DNA of 64,000 bases from Clostridium sp. AF27-2AA (GCF_003478505.1 NZ_QUFI01000002.1:137095-201094), one strand, 5' to 3'; numbered from the stretch's first letter, positions 26,528 through 36,684 are shown. Numbers and translations: made by a program. The notes: generated from the sequence alone by a model not told the origin.

Positions 26528-27289
26528 TCACAGGCGCACGGAAATGCCCCGCTCCCGCAGATACTGCTTTAAATCCCGGATTTCCAGCTCCTTATAATGG
26601 AACAAAGATGCCGCAAGCGCCGCGTCCGCCTTTCCTTTGGTCAGTGCATCGTAGAAATGCTCCTTCGTTCCTGCGCCGCCGGATGCAATGACCGGAATCG
26701 ACACGTTCTCTGCAATCAGGGAAGTCAGCTCATTGTCATAGCCGGCCTTGGTTCCATCACAGTCCATGCTGGTAAGCAAAATCTCACCGGCACCCAGAGA
26801 GTCTGCCTTCATGGCCCACTCCACGGCGTCCAGACCGGTATCAATACGTCCGCCATTTTTGTATACATTCCAGCCAGATCCGTCTTCCCTGCGTCTGGCA
26901 TCAATGGCAACCACCACACACTGGCGACCGAACTTGTCTGCCGCGTCACTGATCAGCTGCGGTGTATTGATAGCGGAAGAATTGATGGAAATCTTATCCG
27001 CGCCCTCCCGAAGAAGCCGCCGGAAATCCTCCACGGTGCGGATGCCTCCACCTACCGTAAACGGGATAAACACGGTCTCTGCCACCCGGCGTACCATGTC
27101 CACCACAGTCTCCCTTGCATCAGAAGATGCCGTAATGTCCAGAAATACCAGTTCATCGGCGCCGGCCTTATCATAGGCTGCCGCAATCTCCACCGGATCT
27201 CCGGCATCCCGCAGATTCACGAAATTGACACCTTTTACCACCCGTCCGTTGTGAACATCCAGACAGGGAATGATTCTCTTTGTAAACAT
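26528..27289 (-). CDS. hisF: Imidazole glycerol phosphate synthase subunit HisF
   Basis: Cyclase subunit that uses ammonia from HisH to turn PRFAR into imidazole glycerol phosphate and AICAR. 253-residue TIM barrel with the catalytic Asp11 region [28 protein letters not shown], the second catalytic Asp in VVAIDARR, and [11 protein letters not shown]. It follows hisH by 31 bases. The other histidine biosynthesis genes are not in this window. Confidence 0.97.
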   Translation of the reverse strand: MFTKRIIPCLDVHNGRVVKGVNFVNLRDAGDPVEIAAAYDKAGADELVFLDITASSDARETVVDMVRRVAETVFIPFTVGGGIRTVEDFRRLLREGADKISINSSAINTPQLISDAADKFGRQCVVVAIDARRREDGSGWNVYKNGGRIDTGLDAVEWAMKADSLGAGEILLTSMDCDGTKAGYDNELTSLIAENVSIPVIASGGAGTKEHFYDALTKGKADAALAASLFHYKELEIRDLKQYLRERGISVRL

Positions 27290-27320
27290 ATGCTGTTCCT
27301 CCTACAAACTGCCCTGTCCG

Positions 27321-27926
27321 TTACAGGCTGATGAAATTTTTCAGGATCTGAAGCCCCACCTCACTGCTCTTTTCCGGATGGAACTGGCAGGCAAATACAT
27401 TGCCCTGCTCCACCGCCGCATGAATGTGGGTGCTGTATTCTGTGGTGGCTGCCACGATTTCTGTGTCCTCTGCCTTTAAGTAATACGAATGCACAAAGTA
27501 CACATAAGACCCATTCGGAATTCCGGCAAACAGTCTGGTTCCCGGTTTGATTTCCAGGGAATTCCAGCCCATATGCGGAATCTTGAGTCCCGGGCTGTCC
27601 GGAATCTTTAAGATCTCGCCCTTCAAAATGCCAAGGCCCTCCACACCATCACTCTCATCACTTCGCTCAAACAAAAGCTGCAGGCCCAGGCAGATTCCCA
27701 GAAGCGGAGTACCTTTCTTTACCGCCTCCCGGATTACCTCCACCAGACCATACTGGTGCAGGCGTTCCATGGCGCCCCCAAAGGCACCAACACCCGGCAG
27801 GATCAGTTTGTCTGCCGCAAGAATGTTTTCTTTGTCTCTTGTTACAACCGGCTGCTCGCCCAGGGCGGTCAGTGCCTTTTCCACACTTCGTATATTTCCG
27901 GCATCGTAGTCAATAATCGCTATCAT
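27321..27926 (-). CDS. hisH: Imidazole glycerol phosphate synthase subunit HisH
   Basis: Class I glutamine amidotransferase that supplies ammonia to HisF. 201 residues with the catalytic triad visible: Cys in GICLGLQLLFE (about residue 81), and His/Glu in CQFHPEKSSEVG (about 183-185). The N-terminus IAIIDYDAGNIRSVEKAL is typical. GGAGGA precedes the ATG. It starts 39 bases after the sirtuin-like gene, so may be transcribed with it. Confidence 0.97.
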   Translation of the reverse strand: MIAIIDYDAGNIRSVEKALTALGEQPVVTRDKENILAADKLILPGVGAFGGAMERLHQYGLVEVIREAVKKGTPLLGICLGLQLLFERSDESDGVEGLGILKGEILKIPDSPGLKIPHMGWNSLEIKPGTRLFAGIPNGSYVYFVHSYYLKAEDTEIVAATTEYSTHIHAAVEQGNVFACQFHPEKSSEVGLQILKNFISL

Positions 27927-27965
27927 TCGGTCTCCTCCATGCAGTTGCTAGTTATCAGTTCGATT

Positions 27966-28739
27966 TTATTCTACATTATAATCATTTTTCAGCATCCAGT
28001 CTACCGAATTTTGGTGAACACCGCATGCCCGCTCATGAAGCTCCTGTGTCGTCTGCGGGAAGGTCTTATTTATCCGCAAAAAGAAAGAGCCCTGGTTAAA
28101 AAATGCGGTCTTCTCAAAGGGGAAGCGGATCACGCCCGGATTCGCAAAGCCAGCTCCCAGCTCCAGGATTACCAGATCCTTGTTGAAGGTTCCGGTCAGC
28201 CACTGGGTATAGCGGTTCCACTGGGGCAGATAGCCCTCTTCTATGTACGGATGCGCCTCAATGGTGTTTCCTGTTAACGGCGCGCCACAATGCGGACAGA
28301 TGCCGGACGGAATCTCATCCGGCTCCCAGATGTCCTTCGTACATCCCGCAGAGCACTGTTTCCACGTTTCATTTCCGCAGGGCGCTACGATGCGCTGCAC
28401 CCGCTTATCCTTTGGTTTTTCCTTCACCGGGAAAAGGCGGTCCATCATTGCCTGAGTCTGCTCATCGGCAGCCGGGCAGGACACCTCTTCCATGTGAATT
28501 TCCTCCGTTATGGCGGTCTCCGTCTGGCTTCCAAGCGCTGTCTCAAAGATCAGGGCATCTGTTGCCATCGTGATGATAAAATAGTCCTTATTCTTCACCA
28601 GCTCATATAAATTCGCGTAGGCTTCCCGCAGCCGCGCCTCCTGCGCAGCGTCCCCGCGTTTCCATTTCCACTCCTCGCCCAGACCAATCAGAAGCTTCTG
28701 ACAGCCCGAAAGGCGCGCGCCTATCTTCTCTGCATCCAT
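27966..28739 (-). CDS. Divergent sirtuin-like (SIR2-fold) protein
   Basis: A 257-residue protein resembling bacterial macrodomain-linked-type sirtuins in layout but lacking their key residues. The N-terminal NAD-loop position reads LLIGLGEEW instead of GAGxS; TTNxD reads IITMATDAL. A zinc-ribbon-like set CGNETWKQCSAGC...CPHCG (about residues 120-155) is present, followed by NPHYIEEGYLPQW-like and LVILELGAGFANPGVIRFPFEK, matching the C-terminal NAD-binding strand of SIR2. Deacylase activity is therefore doubtful; it may bind a nucleotide or act structurally. It lies between an ABC-F gene and hisH in one co-directional run. Confidence 0.5.
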   Translation of the reverse strand: MDAEKIGARLSGCQKLLIGLGEEWKWKRGDAAQEARLREAYANLYELVKNKDYFIITMATDALIFETALGSQTETAITEEIHMEEVSCPAADEQTQAMMDRLFPVKEKPKDKRVQRIVAPCGNETWKQCSAGCTKDIWEPDEIPSGICPHCGAPLTGNTIEAHPYIEEGYLPQWNRYTQWLTGTFNKDLVILELGAGFANPGVIRFPFEKTAFFNQGSFFLRINKTFPQTTQELHERACGVHQNSVDWMLKNDYNVE

Positions 28740-28800
28740 GATTTATCCTCCTGAAATCTCCAGTAATTTTTCTATCCGGCCTGTTCTGTCTAAAATCTTC

Positions 28801-30810
28801 TTAGATCTCCAGGCCGGAATATCCGTGTACTTCCTCATACACCTCATACCATTCCATGCACCGCGCGTGAAAGCACTCCCACGCCTCGTCGCGCCGTGCT
28901 TTCGCGGCCGCCACATCTTCCTGCAGGCCAGATGGCTCATCCGGTATTCCGGCTGTCCCTCCGGCGGTCTTTTCTCCCGATGACTCTGCCTCTGTTTTTT
29001 CCGTCATCCGCGCCGCGGGTTCTGTCATCCAGTACGCCTCTGACATTTTCCACTCATCCAAAAGCCCCTGATATTCTTCCTCAAGCCGTCCATACTCCAG
29101 TTCCTCCGGCTCCAGTTTTTCCTGCACAAGCCGCAGTTTCCAGTCCGCATAGGCTTCCTCGACGGAAAACTCCTTAAGGCGGTGGCGTTCCGCCTTCGGC
29201 ACAGCCCGCATTCCTGCTAAAAGTGCTGCGTCCTCGGCCTTTACCTGGGCTGAAAGCTCTTCTCCGTATTCGTCCGCCTTCTGCTTTTTCTCCAGGTAAT
29301 GCTCATAACCGAACGGGTAATACATGGGGCCTCCATCCTCAAAGATCAGCACGCTCTGGGCTACCTGACGGATGAAATACCGGTCATGGGACACAAAGAG
29401 AATGGTTCCGGTATAGGCCTGGAAAGCCGATTCCAGCGTTTCCTTCGCCTGCACGTCCATGTGGTTGGTTGGCTCATCCAGCACCAGAAAATTCGGGCGG
29501 CTTTGCAAAAGTTCCGCCAGCACCAGCCGTGCTTTTTCACCGCCGGATAAATCACTCACCCGCCGGGATGCCAGCTTTCCAGGGAACAGATACATCCCCA
29601 GAATATTCCGCACCTCTTTCTCTGTCATGGATGGGAACAGGTCATGAAAATGCTCTGCCACGGACTTTTCCGACTGAATCTCTGCCGAGTGCTGGTCAAA
29701 ATATCCGATGGTAATGTTGTTTCCCAGCACACACCGCCGCTCCACAGACTTATCCTTTTCCTGAAACGGCTGCAAAAGCCCCGCCACCGTCTTCAAAAAG
29801 GTACTTTTTCCTGCTCCATTTGGCCCCAGAATGCCCATTTTCTGTCCTCGGCGGATCCGCAGGGTAATCTCTAAAAGTGCCCGGTCATAGCCGATTTTCA
29901 AGTGCTCTGCCTCAAACACCCACTTGCTGCCCGGAATAAGCGGCTCAATGTTGCCGGTAAACAGATGCACATCATCCTCCACCGGCTTTTCCACCCGCTC
30001 CATACGCTCCAGCTGCTTTTTCTTGGCCCGGGCAAAGGATGCTTTCGTCGGCTTGTGGCGAAAACGCTCAATCACGCCGTTTAAGCGGTCCGCCTCCTCC
30101 TGCTGCCGCTCCCAGGCCTTTCGCTGCCGTTCGATCCGCTTTTGCTTCTCTTCCCGGTACTGGCTGTAATTGCCTGCATACCGGGTCAGCTTCCCGTCAG
30201 AAACCTCAACCACAGTCTCTGCCACCTGATCCAGAAAAAAACGGTCATGAGACACCAGCACCACCGCGTGCTCATACCGCTTTAAATACTGCTCCAGCCA
30301 CTGGATCGTGGCAATATCCAGATGGTTCGTCGGTTCATCTAACAGTAAAATATCCGGTTTTTCCAGCAGCAGACGGATCAGCGCGATCTTCGTCTGCTCA
30401 CCTCCGGAAAAATCTCCGATCTTTTTGTGCTTGTCAGCCCTTGCAAAGCCAAAGCCGGTAAAGATCCGGTCATACTCCTGCTCATATTCAAACCGTTCCC
30501 GTGCAAAGGTATCGCGAAACGGGCATGCCGCCAGAAGAATCTCCTCCACGGTCTGTTCCCGGTCCGAAAAAGCCTGCTGCTTTAACATCCCCACGGTCAG
30601 CCGGCGAGAACTCGTCACACCTGCTCCCTGGCGCCTGTCGTCCCGGTCCAGGGAAAGTTCTCCTGCGATCAGCTTTAAAAGCGTGGTCTTTCCTGCGCCA
30701 TTTCGCCCCACCAGGGCAATCTTTTCATTTCCCTTTATCTCAAAATCCACATGGGACAAAATCACATGTCCGCCCGCCGAAACGGTACCATCCGTAATCT
30801 GATATAACAT
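28801..30810 (-). CDS. ABC-F family ATPase (ribosome-associated type)
   Basis: A soluble protein of 669 residues with two ABC cassettes and no membrane domain. Walker A motifs GRNGAGKTT (about 36-44) and GPNGAGKST (about 335-343), signatures FSGGEQTK and LSGGEKAR, and Walker B motifs LLLDEPTNHLD and LVLDEPTNHMD are all present. A charged linker between the cassettes (KRIERQRKAWERQQEEADRL) and a long C-terminal extension are typical. Family members act on the ribosome, as translation factors or antibiotic-protection proteins; which applies is not visible. A short palindrome lies just upstream of the ATG. Confidence 0.9.
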   Translation of the reverse strand: MLYQITDGTVSAGGHVILSHVDFEIKGNEKIALVGRNGAGKTTLLKLIAGELSLDRDDRRQGAGVTSSRRLTVGMLKQQAFSDREQTVEEILLAACPFRDTFARERFEYEQEYDRIFTGFGFARADKHKKIGDFSGGEQTKIALIRLLLEKPDILLLDEPTNHLDIATIQWLEQYLKRYEHAVVLVSHDRFFLDQVAETVVEVSDGKLTRYAGNYSQYREEKQKRIERQRKAWERQQEEADRLNGVIERFRHKPTKASFARAKKKQLERMERVEKPVEDDVHLFTGNIEPLIPGSKWVFEAEHLKIGYDRALLEITLRIRRGQKMGILGPNGAGKSTFLKTVAGLLQPFQEKDKSVERRCVLGNNITIGYFDQHSAEIQSEKSVAEHFHDLFPSMTEKEVRNILGMYLFPGKLASRRVSDLSGGEKARLVLAELLQSRPNFLVLDEPTNHMDVQAKETLESAFQAYTGTILFVSHDRYFIRQVAQSVLIFEDGGPMYYPFGYEHYLEKKQKADEYGEELSAQVKAEDAALLAGMRAVPKAERHRLKEFSVEEAYADWKLRLVQEKLEPEELEYGRLEEEYQGLLDEWKMSEAYWMTEPAARMTEKTEAESSGEKTAGGTAGIPDEPSGLQEDVAAAKARRDEAWECFHARCMEWYEVYEEVHGYSGLEI

Positions 30811-30826
30811 AAAAACCTCTTTTCTT

Positions 30827-30840
30827 TGTTACTGGTAACA
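30827..30840. promoter_or_regulatory. Palindrome upstream of the ABC-F gene (candidate operator)
   Basis: TGTTAC and GTAACA separated by two bases form a perfect 6+6 inverted repeat centred 24 bases before the ABC-F start codon. A run of eight T and a TACACT -10-like box lie just upstream on the minus strand. Regulators of TetR or MarR type often use sites of this size, but no such gene is adjacent. Confidence 0.4.
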
Positions 30841-30886
30841 GTGTAGCAAAAAAAAGAGGCTTTTAAAAGTTTTTTACCGGATCTTT

Positions 30887-31900
30887 TTATTTCTCAACAG
30901 GTTCATAATGCACACCATGCTCCCCGCAGACCTCCCTGACCAGTCCTTCCTGTTTCAGATGGTCCAGATGCGCAAAGCATTCACCCAGGGCAAACCAGCG
31001 CTGGGCCGGCGGAAAATCATCCCAGCCATCACAGTGGATCTTCCATTTCATGCAGCCCGTAATATCATAAAGGCAGGGCTTCTTCACCGGATCATGCTGC
31101 AATTCACGGACAATTCTAAGGCAGTCTGCCAGACGCTTCTTATGATGCTCCTTCAGCTGACGGATCCTGAGCTTCATATCCCCTGCCTGCCGGTGTCCCG
31201 GAAGCGGCAGGGTAACCGGATAGGCTTCCAGCTTGTCCAGGCTCCTTAAATAATTGCCCAGAGAGTCCGGCACATCCCACCAGTCTGTGATATTGGGCGT
31301 AATGTCAAACAGCACGTGATCCCCCAGAAGCATGGCGCCGGTACCGCAGACTTCAAAGCAGAAATGCCCTGGTGTATGTCCCGGTGTCCAGATGGCCCGC
31401 AGCGTGTACCGCCCCGCTAAGATCACATCTCCTTCCTCCAGCAGCGTATAATCCCGGAAGGAAAGCGGCGCTGCCATGGTTCTGGACGGCGTACATGCTA
31501 ACATCGCCTGCAAAAGCGATTCCTCAATTCCGTTTTCCCGGAAGCGTTCCGAACGGTGCTCCTGCAATGTTCCGTCCATAAACCGGTAATCCTCCCGGCT
31601 GATATATACCCTTCCGCCCGGCCGGATCAGCTCCGGGGCGTTCCCACTGTGATCTGCATGAAGATGTGTCAGCAGGATATCCGTATCCTCCATGGATACG
31701 CCGAGCTGCCCCAGTCCCTTAAGGAGCGCTTTTTTGCAGCCTTCTGTCCGAAATCCGGTATCCACCAGCAGATTGCGCTGCTTCGCCTCCCTGCTGCCCC
31801 GGAACAGATAGCTGTTTAACTCTTTGAGTGGATTACCCTCCAGAGGCACCGGAATCCGGAACACCTCCGGTAGCACCTCCCTGATGTCATATCCCATCAT
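30887..31900 (-). CDS. MBL-fold metallo-hydrolase
   Basis: A 337-residue metallo-beta-lactamase-fold hydrolase. The metal-binding signature THLHADHSG is near residue 80, with further ligands in TPGHTPGHFCFE (about 170) and LLGDHVLFD; a C-terminal helical domain of about 100 residues (LRIRQLKEHHKKRLADCL) resembles that of glyoxalase II-like or LACTB2-like members. It binds two metals, usually zinc, and hydrolyses an ester, thioester or phosphodiester; the substrate is unknown. GGAGG precedes the ATG. A terminator separates it from the upstream etfA. Confidence 0.85.
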   Translation of the reverse strand: MMGYDIREVLPEVFRIPVPLEGNPLKELNSYLFRGSREAKQRNLLVDTGFRTEGCKKALLKGLGQLGVSMEDTDILLTHLHADHSGNAPELIRPGGRVYISREDYRFMDGTLQEHRSERFRENGIEESLLQAMLACTPSRTMAAPLSFRDYTLLEEGDVILAGRYTLRAIWTPGHTPGHFCFEVCGTGAMLLGDHVLFDITPNITDWWDVPDSLGNYLRSLDKLEAYPVTLPLPGHRQAGDMKLRIRQLKEHHKKRLADCLRIVRELQHDPVKKPCLYDITGCMKWKIHCDGWDDFPPAQRWFALGECFAHLDHLKQEGLVREVCGEHGVHYEPVEK

Positions 31901-31929
31901 GTCTAAGTCCTCCGCTTTTCCTTAATCGA

Positions 31930-31966
31930 ACAAAAGAGCGGGACACTTCTGCATCCCACTCTCTTA
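31930..31966 (-). terminator. Terminator of the acd-etfBA operon
   Basis: Minus-strand AAGAGAGTGGGA and TCCCGCTCTT form a stem with one bulge and one G-T pair, followed by TTGTTCG. It lies 18 bases after the etfA stop and 30 bases before the MBL gene. Confidence 0.7.
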
Positions 31967-31984
31967 TAAAGGTTCGTTTTATGA

Positions 31985-33007
31985 TCAGTCTTTTGCTTCT
32001 GCCTTGTCCAGCTCCTCGATGATTGCCGGGATCACTTTATACAGATCACCTACAATGCCAACGTCTGCGATCTCGAAGATCGGTGCAGACTCGTTGGTGT
32101 TGATGGCAACGATCAGCTCGGAATCCTGCATGCCTGCCACGTGCTGGATTGCACCGGAAATACCACATGCAAAATATACTTTTGGTTTTACGGTAGTACC
32201 GGTCTGTCCTACCTGGTAGGAGTGATCGATCCAGCCTGCGTCAACTGCCGCACGGGAAGCTGCGACAACGCCGCCCAGCTTATCAGCCAGCTGCTTTAAT
32301 AACTCAAAGCCCTCCGGCTTGCCAAGTCCCATACCGCCGGAAACGATGATCTTCGCATCGGTCAGGGAAACCGTCTCCTTCAAGCTCTTTACGATTTCCA
32401 GAACCTTGGTACGGATCTCGCCTTCCTTGAAAGAAACATTTAATTTTACGATCTCGCCCTTACGGCCTTCCTGGTACTGTGCTTTTTCCATAACACCCGG
32501 ACGTACGGTAGACATCTGCGGTCTGTGATCCGGGCAGATAATCGTAGCCATTAAGTTTCCGCCGAATGCCGGACGGGTCTGCTGGATCTTCTTATCCGTC
32601 GGATCGATCTCCAGCTTGGTGCAGTCTGCGGTCAGGCCGGTGTTGCAGTTTACTGCCAGACACGGACCAAGATCACGGCCGATATGGGTAGCGCCTAACA
32701 GAACGATCTCCGGTTTGTACTCTTCAATTGCCTTGCCAATGGTAATGCTGTACGCATCGGTACGGTAATCCTTTAACTCCGGATCGTCTGCCAGATATAC
32801 CTTATCTGCGCCATATGCAAACAGTTCATCGGTCAGTCCCTCTACTTTATCACCAAGAAGTACGGCACACAGCTCGCATCCAACTGCGTCAGCCAGCTTG
32901 CGGCCCTCTCCGAGCAGCTCGATTACTACCGGCATGATCTTGCCTTCTCTCTGCTCTGCAAATACCCATACGCCTTTGTAGGCGCTTAAATCCTTTACGT
33001 CTGCCAT
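31985..33007 (-). CDS. etfA: Electron transfer flavoprotein subunit alpha
   Basis: FAD-binding large subunit of the ETF that passes electrons to the adjacent acyl-CoA dehydrogenase. 340 residues; C-terminal FAD domain with [58 protein letters not shown] and [22 protein letters not shown]. It follows etfB by 29 bases. In clostridia the Bcd-EtfBA complex usually bifurcates electrons from NADH to ferredoxin and enoyl-CoA; whether this pair bifurcates is an inference from its context. Confidence 0.95.
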   Translation of the reverse strand: MADVKDLSAYKGVWVFAEQREGKIMPVVIELLGEGRKLADAVGCELCAVLLGDKVEGLTDELFAYGADKVYLADDPELKDYRTDAYSITIGKAIEEYKPEIVLLGATHIGRDLGPCLAVNCNTGLTADCTKLEIDPTDKKIQQTRPAFGGNLMATIICPDHRPQMSTVRPGVMEKAQYQEGRKGEIVKLNVSFKEGEIRTKVLEIVKSLKETVSLTDAKIIVSGGMGLGKPEGFELLKQLADKLGGVVAASRAAVDAGWIDHSYQVGQTGTTVKPKVYFACGISGAIQHVAGMQDSELIVAINTNESAPIFEIADVGIVGDLYKVIPAIIEELDKAEAKD

Positions 33008-33036
33008 TTCTTCGTACCCTTTCCTTTCACTTGTGC

Positions 33037-33834
33037 TTAGATGTAATGCTTCTCGACCAGTTTGCCTACAAGCTTTGCACCCATCTCCTGAATGCTGCCC
33101 TCAAGCATTTCGCCCTTGCCCTTCTGCGGCGGAGTGAAGGAACGGAATACACGGGTAGGAGAAGCTTTCAGTCCACAGTCTGCCGGATCCAGGTCAACTG
33201 CAACGTGATCCCATACGGTAATCTCTTTCTGGTAAGCATCTACAATACCGCCAATGCTCATATATCTTGGGGTGTTTAACTCTTTTACAGCGGTTAACAG
33301 GCACGGCATGCCAACCTCGATTACTTCGTAACCATCCTCGAGCTGTCTCTGAACGATCACTTTGTCACCCTCAACCTTGTAATCCTGTACATAGGTAACA
33401 ACCGGAACACCAAGTCTCTGGCCAATCTGCGGCCCTACCTGAGCGGTATCACCATCGATTGCCTGACGGCCTGCGAAGATGATATCTACCTTGCCCAGTT
33501 CATCTACCTTGCGGATGCCGGCTGCGATGGTGGTGGAGGTTGCGCAGGTATCTGCGCCGCCGAATACACGGTCACTTAACAGATAAGCTTCATCAGCGCC
33601 CATTGCCAGGCACTCACGCAGCATGTAGGTTGCCTGCGGCGGTCCCATGGTTAATACTGCAACGGAGGTTCCCTCCGGGTCTTTGTCTTTTAACTGAAGT
33701 GCTGCCTCCAGCGCATTTGCGTCATCCGGGTTTAAGATACTCGGAACGCCCTCACGGATCAGGGTTCCCTTAACCGGATCAATCTTTACTTCTGTGGTGT
33801 CTGGCACCTGTTTTACACATACTAAGATCTTCAT
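33037..33834 (-). CDS. etfB: Electron transfer flavoprotein subunit beta
   Basis: Small ETF subunit, 265 residues, with [19 protein letters not shown] at the start and [21 protein letters not shown] in the middle, a block shared with clostridial ETFs that work with butyryl-CoA or caffeyl-CoA dehydrogenases. It binds the second nucleotide (FAD or AMP depending on type). It lies 20 bases after the acyl-CoA dehydrogenase gene and 29 bases before etfA, the standard order acd-etfB-etfA. Confidence 0.95.
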   Translation of the reverse strand: MKILVCVKQVPDTTEVKIDPVKGTLIREGVPSILNPDDANALEAALQLKDKDPEGTSVAVLTMGPPQATYMLRECLAMGADEAYLLSDRVFGGADTCATSTTIAAGIRKVDELGKVDIIFAGRQAIDGDTAQVGPQIGQRLGVPVVTYVQDYKVEGDKVIVQRQLEDGYEVIEVGMPCLLTAVKELNTPRYMSIGGIVDAYQKEITVWDHVAVDLDPADCGLKASPTRVFRSFTPPQKGKGEMLEGSIQEMGAKLVGKLVEKHYI

Positions 33835-33854
33835 TATGGTCTGCTCCCTCCTAA

Positions 33855-35000
33855 TTACTTCAGTAATTTACCAGAAATTACCATCTGCTGTACCTGGCTG
33901 GTTCCTTCATAGATCGTGAATACACGGCAGTCACGGAACATACGCTCAATCTTATAATCCTTAATGAAGCCGTATCCGCCATGGATCTGAACGGTCTTTG
34001 CAGCGATCTCGTTGCAGACCTCAGATGCGTAGAATTTTGCCATGGAAGCTGCCATAGAAGCATCCTGACCGTTATCAATCAGCCATGCGGTCTTGTAAAC
34101 CAGGTTCTTAGCTGCTTCAAGCTTGGTTGCCATCTCAGCCAGCATAAATGCGATCGCCTGGAATTTTGCAATCGGACGGCCAAACTGCTTTCTCTCTTTT
34201 GCGTACTTGATTGCTTCATCCAGACAGCCCTGTGCAACACCGATAGACTGTGCAGCAACGCCCATACGTCCGGTATCCAGAGTCTTCATGGCATTAATGA
34301 AGCCCTTGCCTTCCTGGCCAAGCAGGTTGTCTTTATGTACACGTACATTCTCCAGAATGATATCACTGGTTGCACAGCCTACAACACCCATCTTTTTCTC
34401 CGGCTTACCACAGGATACACCCTCCTGCTTCATGTCTACGATGAATGCGGAAATACCCTTGGTGCCCATGCTCATGTCGGTCTTTGCGTATACAACCGCC
34501 CAGTCAGCCAGAGGCGCCATGGTGATAAAGGTCTTACGGCCATTCAGCACATAGTAGTCACCGTCTTTTACTGCGGTGGTCTGCATGCCGCCTGCGTCGG
34601 AACCTGCGCCCGGCTCAGTCAGCGCGAAGCAGACCTTCTTTTCGCCAGTTACTACCGGACGTAAATATTTCTCTTTCTGCTCAGCGTTTCCGGAAAGAAG
34701 GAACGGACCGCCGGAAAGTGAGTTCGGGGAAGAAACATAAATACTTGCAACACCGGATACTCTTGCAATTTCTTCCATTACGATAACGTAAGAACGCGCG
34801 TCTCCGCCCTGTCCACCGTACTGCTTCGGAACCTTGATTCCGAAGAAACCGGCTTTTGCCATCTTATCGAGGATTTCCTCCGGGAAAACCTCCTCCTCCT
34901 CAACTTTATCGAGGACTTCTTTTGTCAGCTCTGTCTCTGCAAATTCTCTTGCCAGTTTTCTGACCAGTTCATGCTGCTCTGTGAAAAATGCGTCTGCCAT
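33855..35000 (-). CDS. Acyl-CoA dehydrogenase / enoyl-CoA reductase (AcdA/AcdB-like)
   Basis: A 381-residue FAD enzyme of the short-chain acyl-CoA dehydrogenase family. FAD/substrate signatures CFALTEPGAGSDAGG (about 123-137), KTFITMAPLADW and QFGRPIAKFQ are present, and the catalytic glutamate is in FTIYEGTSQVQQ (about residue 366). In this setting, with 2-hydroxyacyl-CoA dehydratase and EtfBA, it should run in reverse to saturate the 2-enoyl-CoA made by dehydration, like AcdB in leucine reduction or AcdA in aryl-propionate formation. The acyl chain cannot be read from sequence. Confidence 0.92.
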   Translation of the reverse strand: MADAFFTEQHELVRKLAREFAETELTKEVLDKVEEEEVFPEEILDKMAKAGFFGIKVPKQYGGQGGDARSYVIVMEEIARVSGVASIYVSSPNSLSGGPFLLSGNAEQKEKYLRPVVTGEKKVCFALTEPGAGSDAGGMQTTAVKDGDYYVLNGRKTFITMAPLADWAVVYAKTDMSMGTKGISAFIVDMKQEGVSCGKPEKKMGVVGCATSDIILENVRVHKDNLLGQEGKGFINAMKTLDTGRMGVAAQSIGVAQGCLDEAIKYAKERKQFGRPIAKFQAIAFMLAEMATKLEAAKNLVYKTAWLIDNGQDASMAASMAKFYASEVCNEIAAKTVQIHGGYGFIKDYKIERMFRDCRVFTIYEGTSQVQQMVISGKLLK

Positions 35001-35061
35001 CTTGCTCTATTTCCTCCTTCATACATATTGATATCTAAACCGGATTGCTCCGGCTGTATGC

Positions 35062-36684
35062 TTATTCTTGTGTGCCGCCAGCCGTCTCACGCTGTTTTGC
35101 GGCACGCTCCGCTGCTTCTTTTCGCAGCTCCTTTAATTCAATCTTACCACTCGCGTTCATGGGAAATTTTTCAAACCAGAATACATAGGCCGGAACCTTG
35201 TAATCTGCCAGATGCTGTTTTAAATAGGAAAGCATCCGTTCTTTATCGATCTGCACTCCCGGCTTCGGAATCACACAGGCTGCGATTTCTTCCTGAAGGA
35301 CCTGTGCCGGAACTCCTACTACCTTGACATCCGCCACGCCCTCATAACGGCGGATCGCAAGCTCAATCTCCCGCGGAGAAATATTTTCTCCCGCACGGAT
35401 GATCATCTCTTTGAGGCGTCCGGTAATATGAAGCTCACCCGTTTCGTCAAAGTAGCCGATATCTCCGGTTCTCAGCCATCCATCCTCTGTGAAAACTTTG
35501 GCATTGGCCTGCGGCAGATGATAATACCCCAGCATGACATTATAGCCCTGGACCTGAATCTCTCCGGCCTTCCCCGGTGCTGCTTCTTTCCCGGTTGCAA
35601 GATCCGCGATACGCGCCTTCACATGTTCAATCACATGTCCGGCCGATACCGCCTTGATTTCATTTGGATCATCCCAGTCTGCAATGGCAATACATGGTGA
35701 TGTTTCTGTCTGTCCGTAGGACGGCTGCAGATGCATCTGCGGAAACCGTCTGCAGATTTCCAGAAAATCCTCCGGGGTACACGGTGAGCCTGCAATGATG
35801 CCGGATCTCAGATCTGGTGCCTGACGTCCCGCGTACTGCGGTTTGCGGATCAATGCGAGAAACATGCTCGGAACACCGTTTAAGATCGTACATTTGTACT
35901 GATCAATGGCGTCCCACACATGGGCTGTCCGAAAATACGGGATCAGGCACATTGCCATGCCGCCTGTGATACAGGCAATCACGCCGGCAGTGATGCCGAA
36001 GCAGTGAAACAGCGGAACGGTTATGCACATCTTATCCGCGACACTCCAGTGCATCGCCTCCACCATGGCACGGCTGTTGTTGAGCAGCTGCTCATGGCTC
36101 AGCAGGATTCCCTTTGGAAGGGATGTGGTGCCGGACGTAAAGATCATGCAGGCCGCGTCCTCCGGCTGCACCTGGCTTTTCAGTTCCTGTACACGGACCA
36201 GAACCTCCGGTGACTTTTCCCGGCGGCCGAAGCTGTCCGGGCTCATCCAGGTTCCTGCTTCCTTTTCATCCAGATGAAGGAAGCGCTTTACCTTCGGCGT
36301 ATCCTTTCGGATGTCCGCGATCACATCGTCATAGACGATATCCTTGCATCCAGCGCCGCAGAACACATATTCCACATCGGAGTAATTCAGGATTCCCTTC
36401 AGTTCTTCATCCCGGTAACAGGTGTTGATCAGGACCGGAACCGCTCCGATCTTCACCAGCGCAAGAAAAGTAAATACCCAGTTCGGACTGTTGACACTCC
36501 AGATTCCCACATGGGTTCCCCGGGTGACTCCCATATCCTCCAGTCTGCCTGCCATAAGATCGGAAGTCTCATCCAGCTGCGCAAAGCTGCAGCTCCAGCC
36601 AAACATTTCCATGGCGGTATGATCTCCGATCACGGCTGTCTGTTCCCTCAGATACTGCCCGATTGTTTTTTTCGTCAATTCCAT
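35062..36684 (-). CDS. Acyl-CoA synthetase (AMP-forming), paralogue 1
   Basis: A 540-residue ANL-superfamily ligase that makes an acyl-CoA from acid, ATP and CoA. The P-loop-like motif is IFTSGTTSLPKGILLSH (about 180-196), followed by PSYGQTETSP, GWLRTGDIGYF and the C-terminal hinge GRLKEMIIRAGENISPREIE with the catalytic Lys in NASGKIELKE. It lies inside the dehydratase cluster and may supply the first acyl-CoA for the CoA-transferase cycle. A 16-bp palindrome directly precedes its ribosome site. It is clearly paralogous to the ligase at 43803-45443 along its whole length, but has a different C-terminal tail. Confidence 0.9.
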   Translation of the reverse strand: MELTKKTIGQYLREQTAVIGDHTAMEMFGWSCSFAQLDETSDLMAGRLEDMGVTRGTHVGIWSVNSPNWVFTFLALVKIGAVPVLINTCYRDEELKGILNYSDVEYVFCGAGCKDIVYDDVIADIRKDTPKVKRFLHLDEKEAGTWMSPDSFGRREKSPEVLVRVQELKSQVQPEDAACMIFTSGTTSLPKGILLSHEQLLNNSRAMVEAMHWSVADKMCITVPLFHCFGITAGVIACITGGMAMCLIPYFRTAHVWDAIDQYKCTILNGVPSMFLALIRKPQYAGRQAPDLRSGIIAGSPCTPEDFLEICRRFPQMHLQPSYGQTETSPCIAIADWDDPNEIKAVSAGHVIEHVKARIADLATGKEAAPGKAGEIQVQGYNVMLGYYHLPQANAKVFTEDGWLRTGDIGYFDETGELHITGRLKEMIIRAGENISPREIELAIRRYEGVADVKVVGVPAQVLQEEIAACVIPKPGVQIDKERMLSYLKQHLADYKVPAYVFWFEKFPMNASGKIELKELRKEAAERAAKQRETAGGTQE

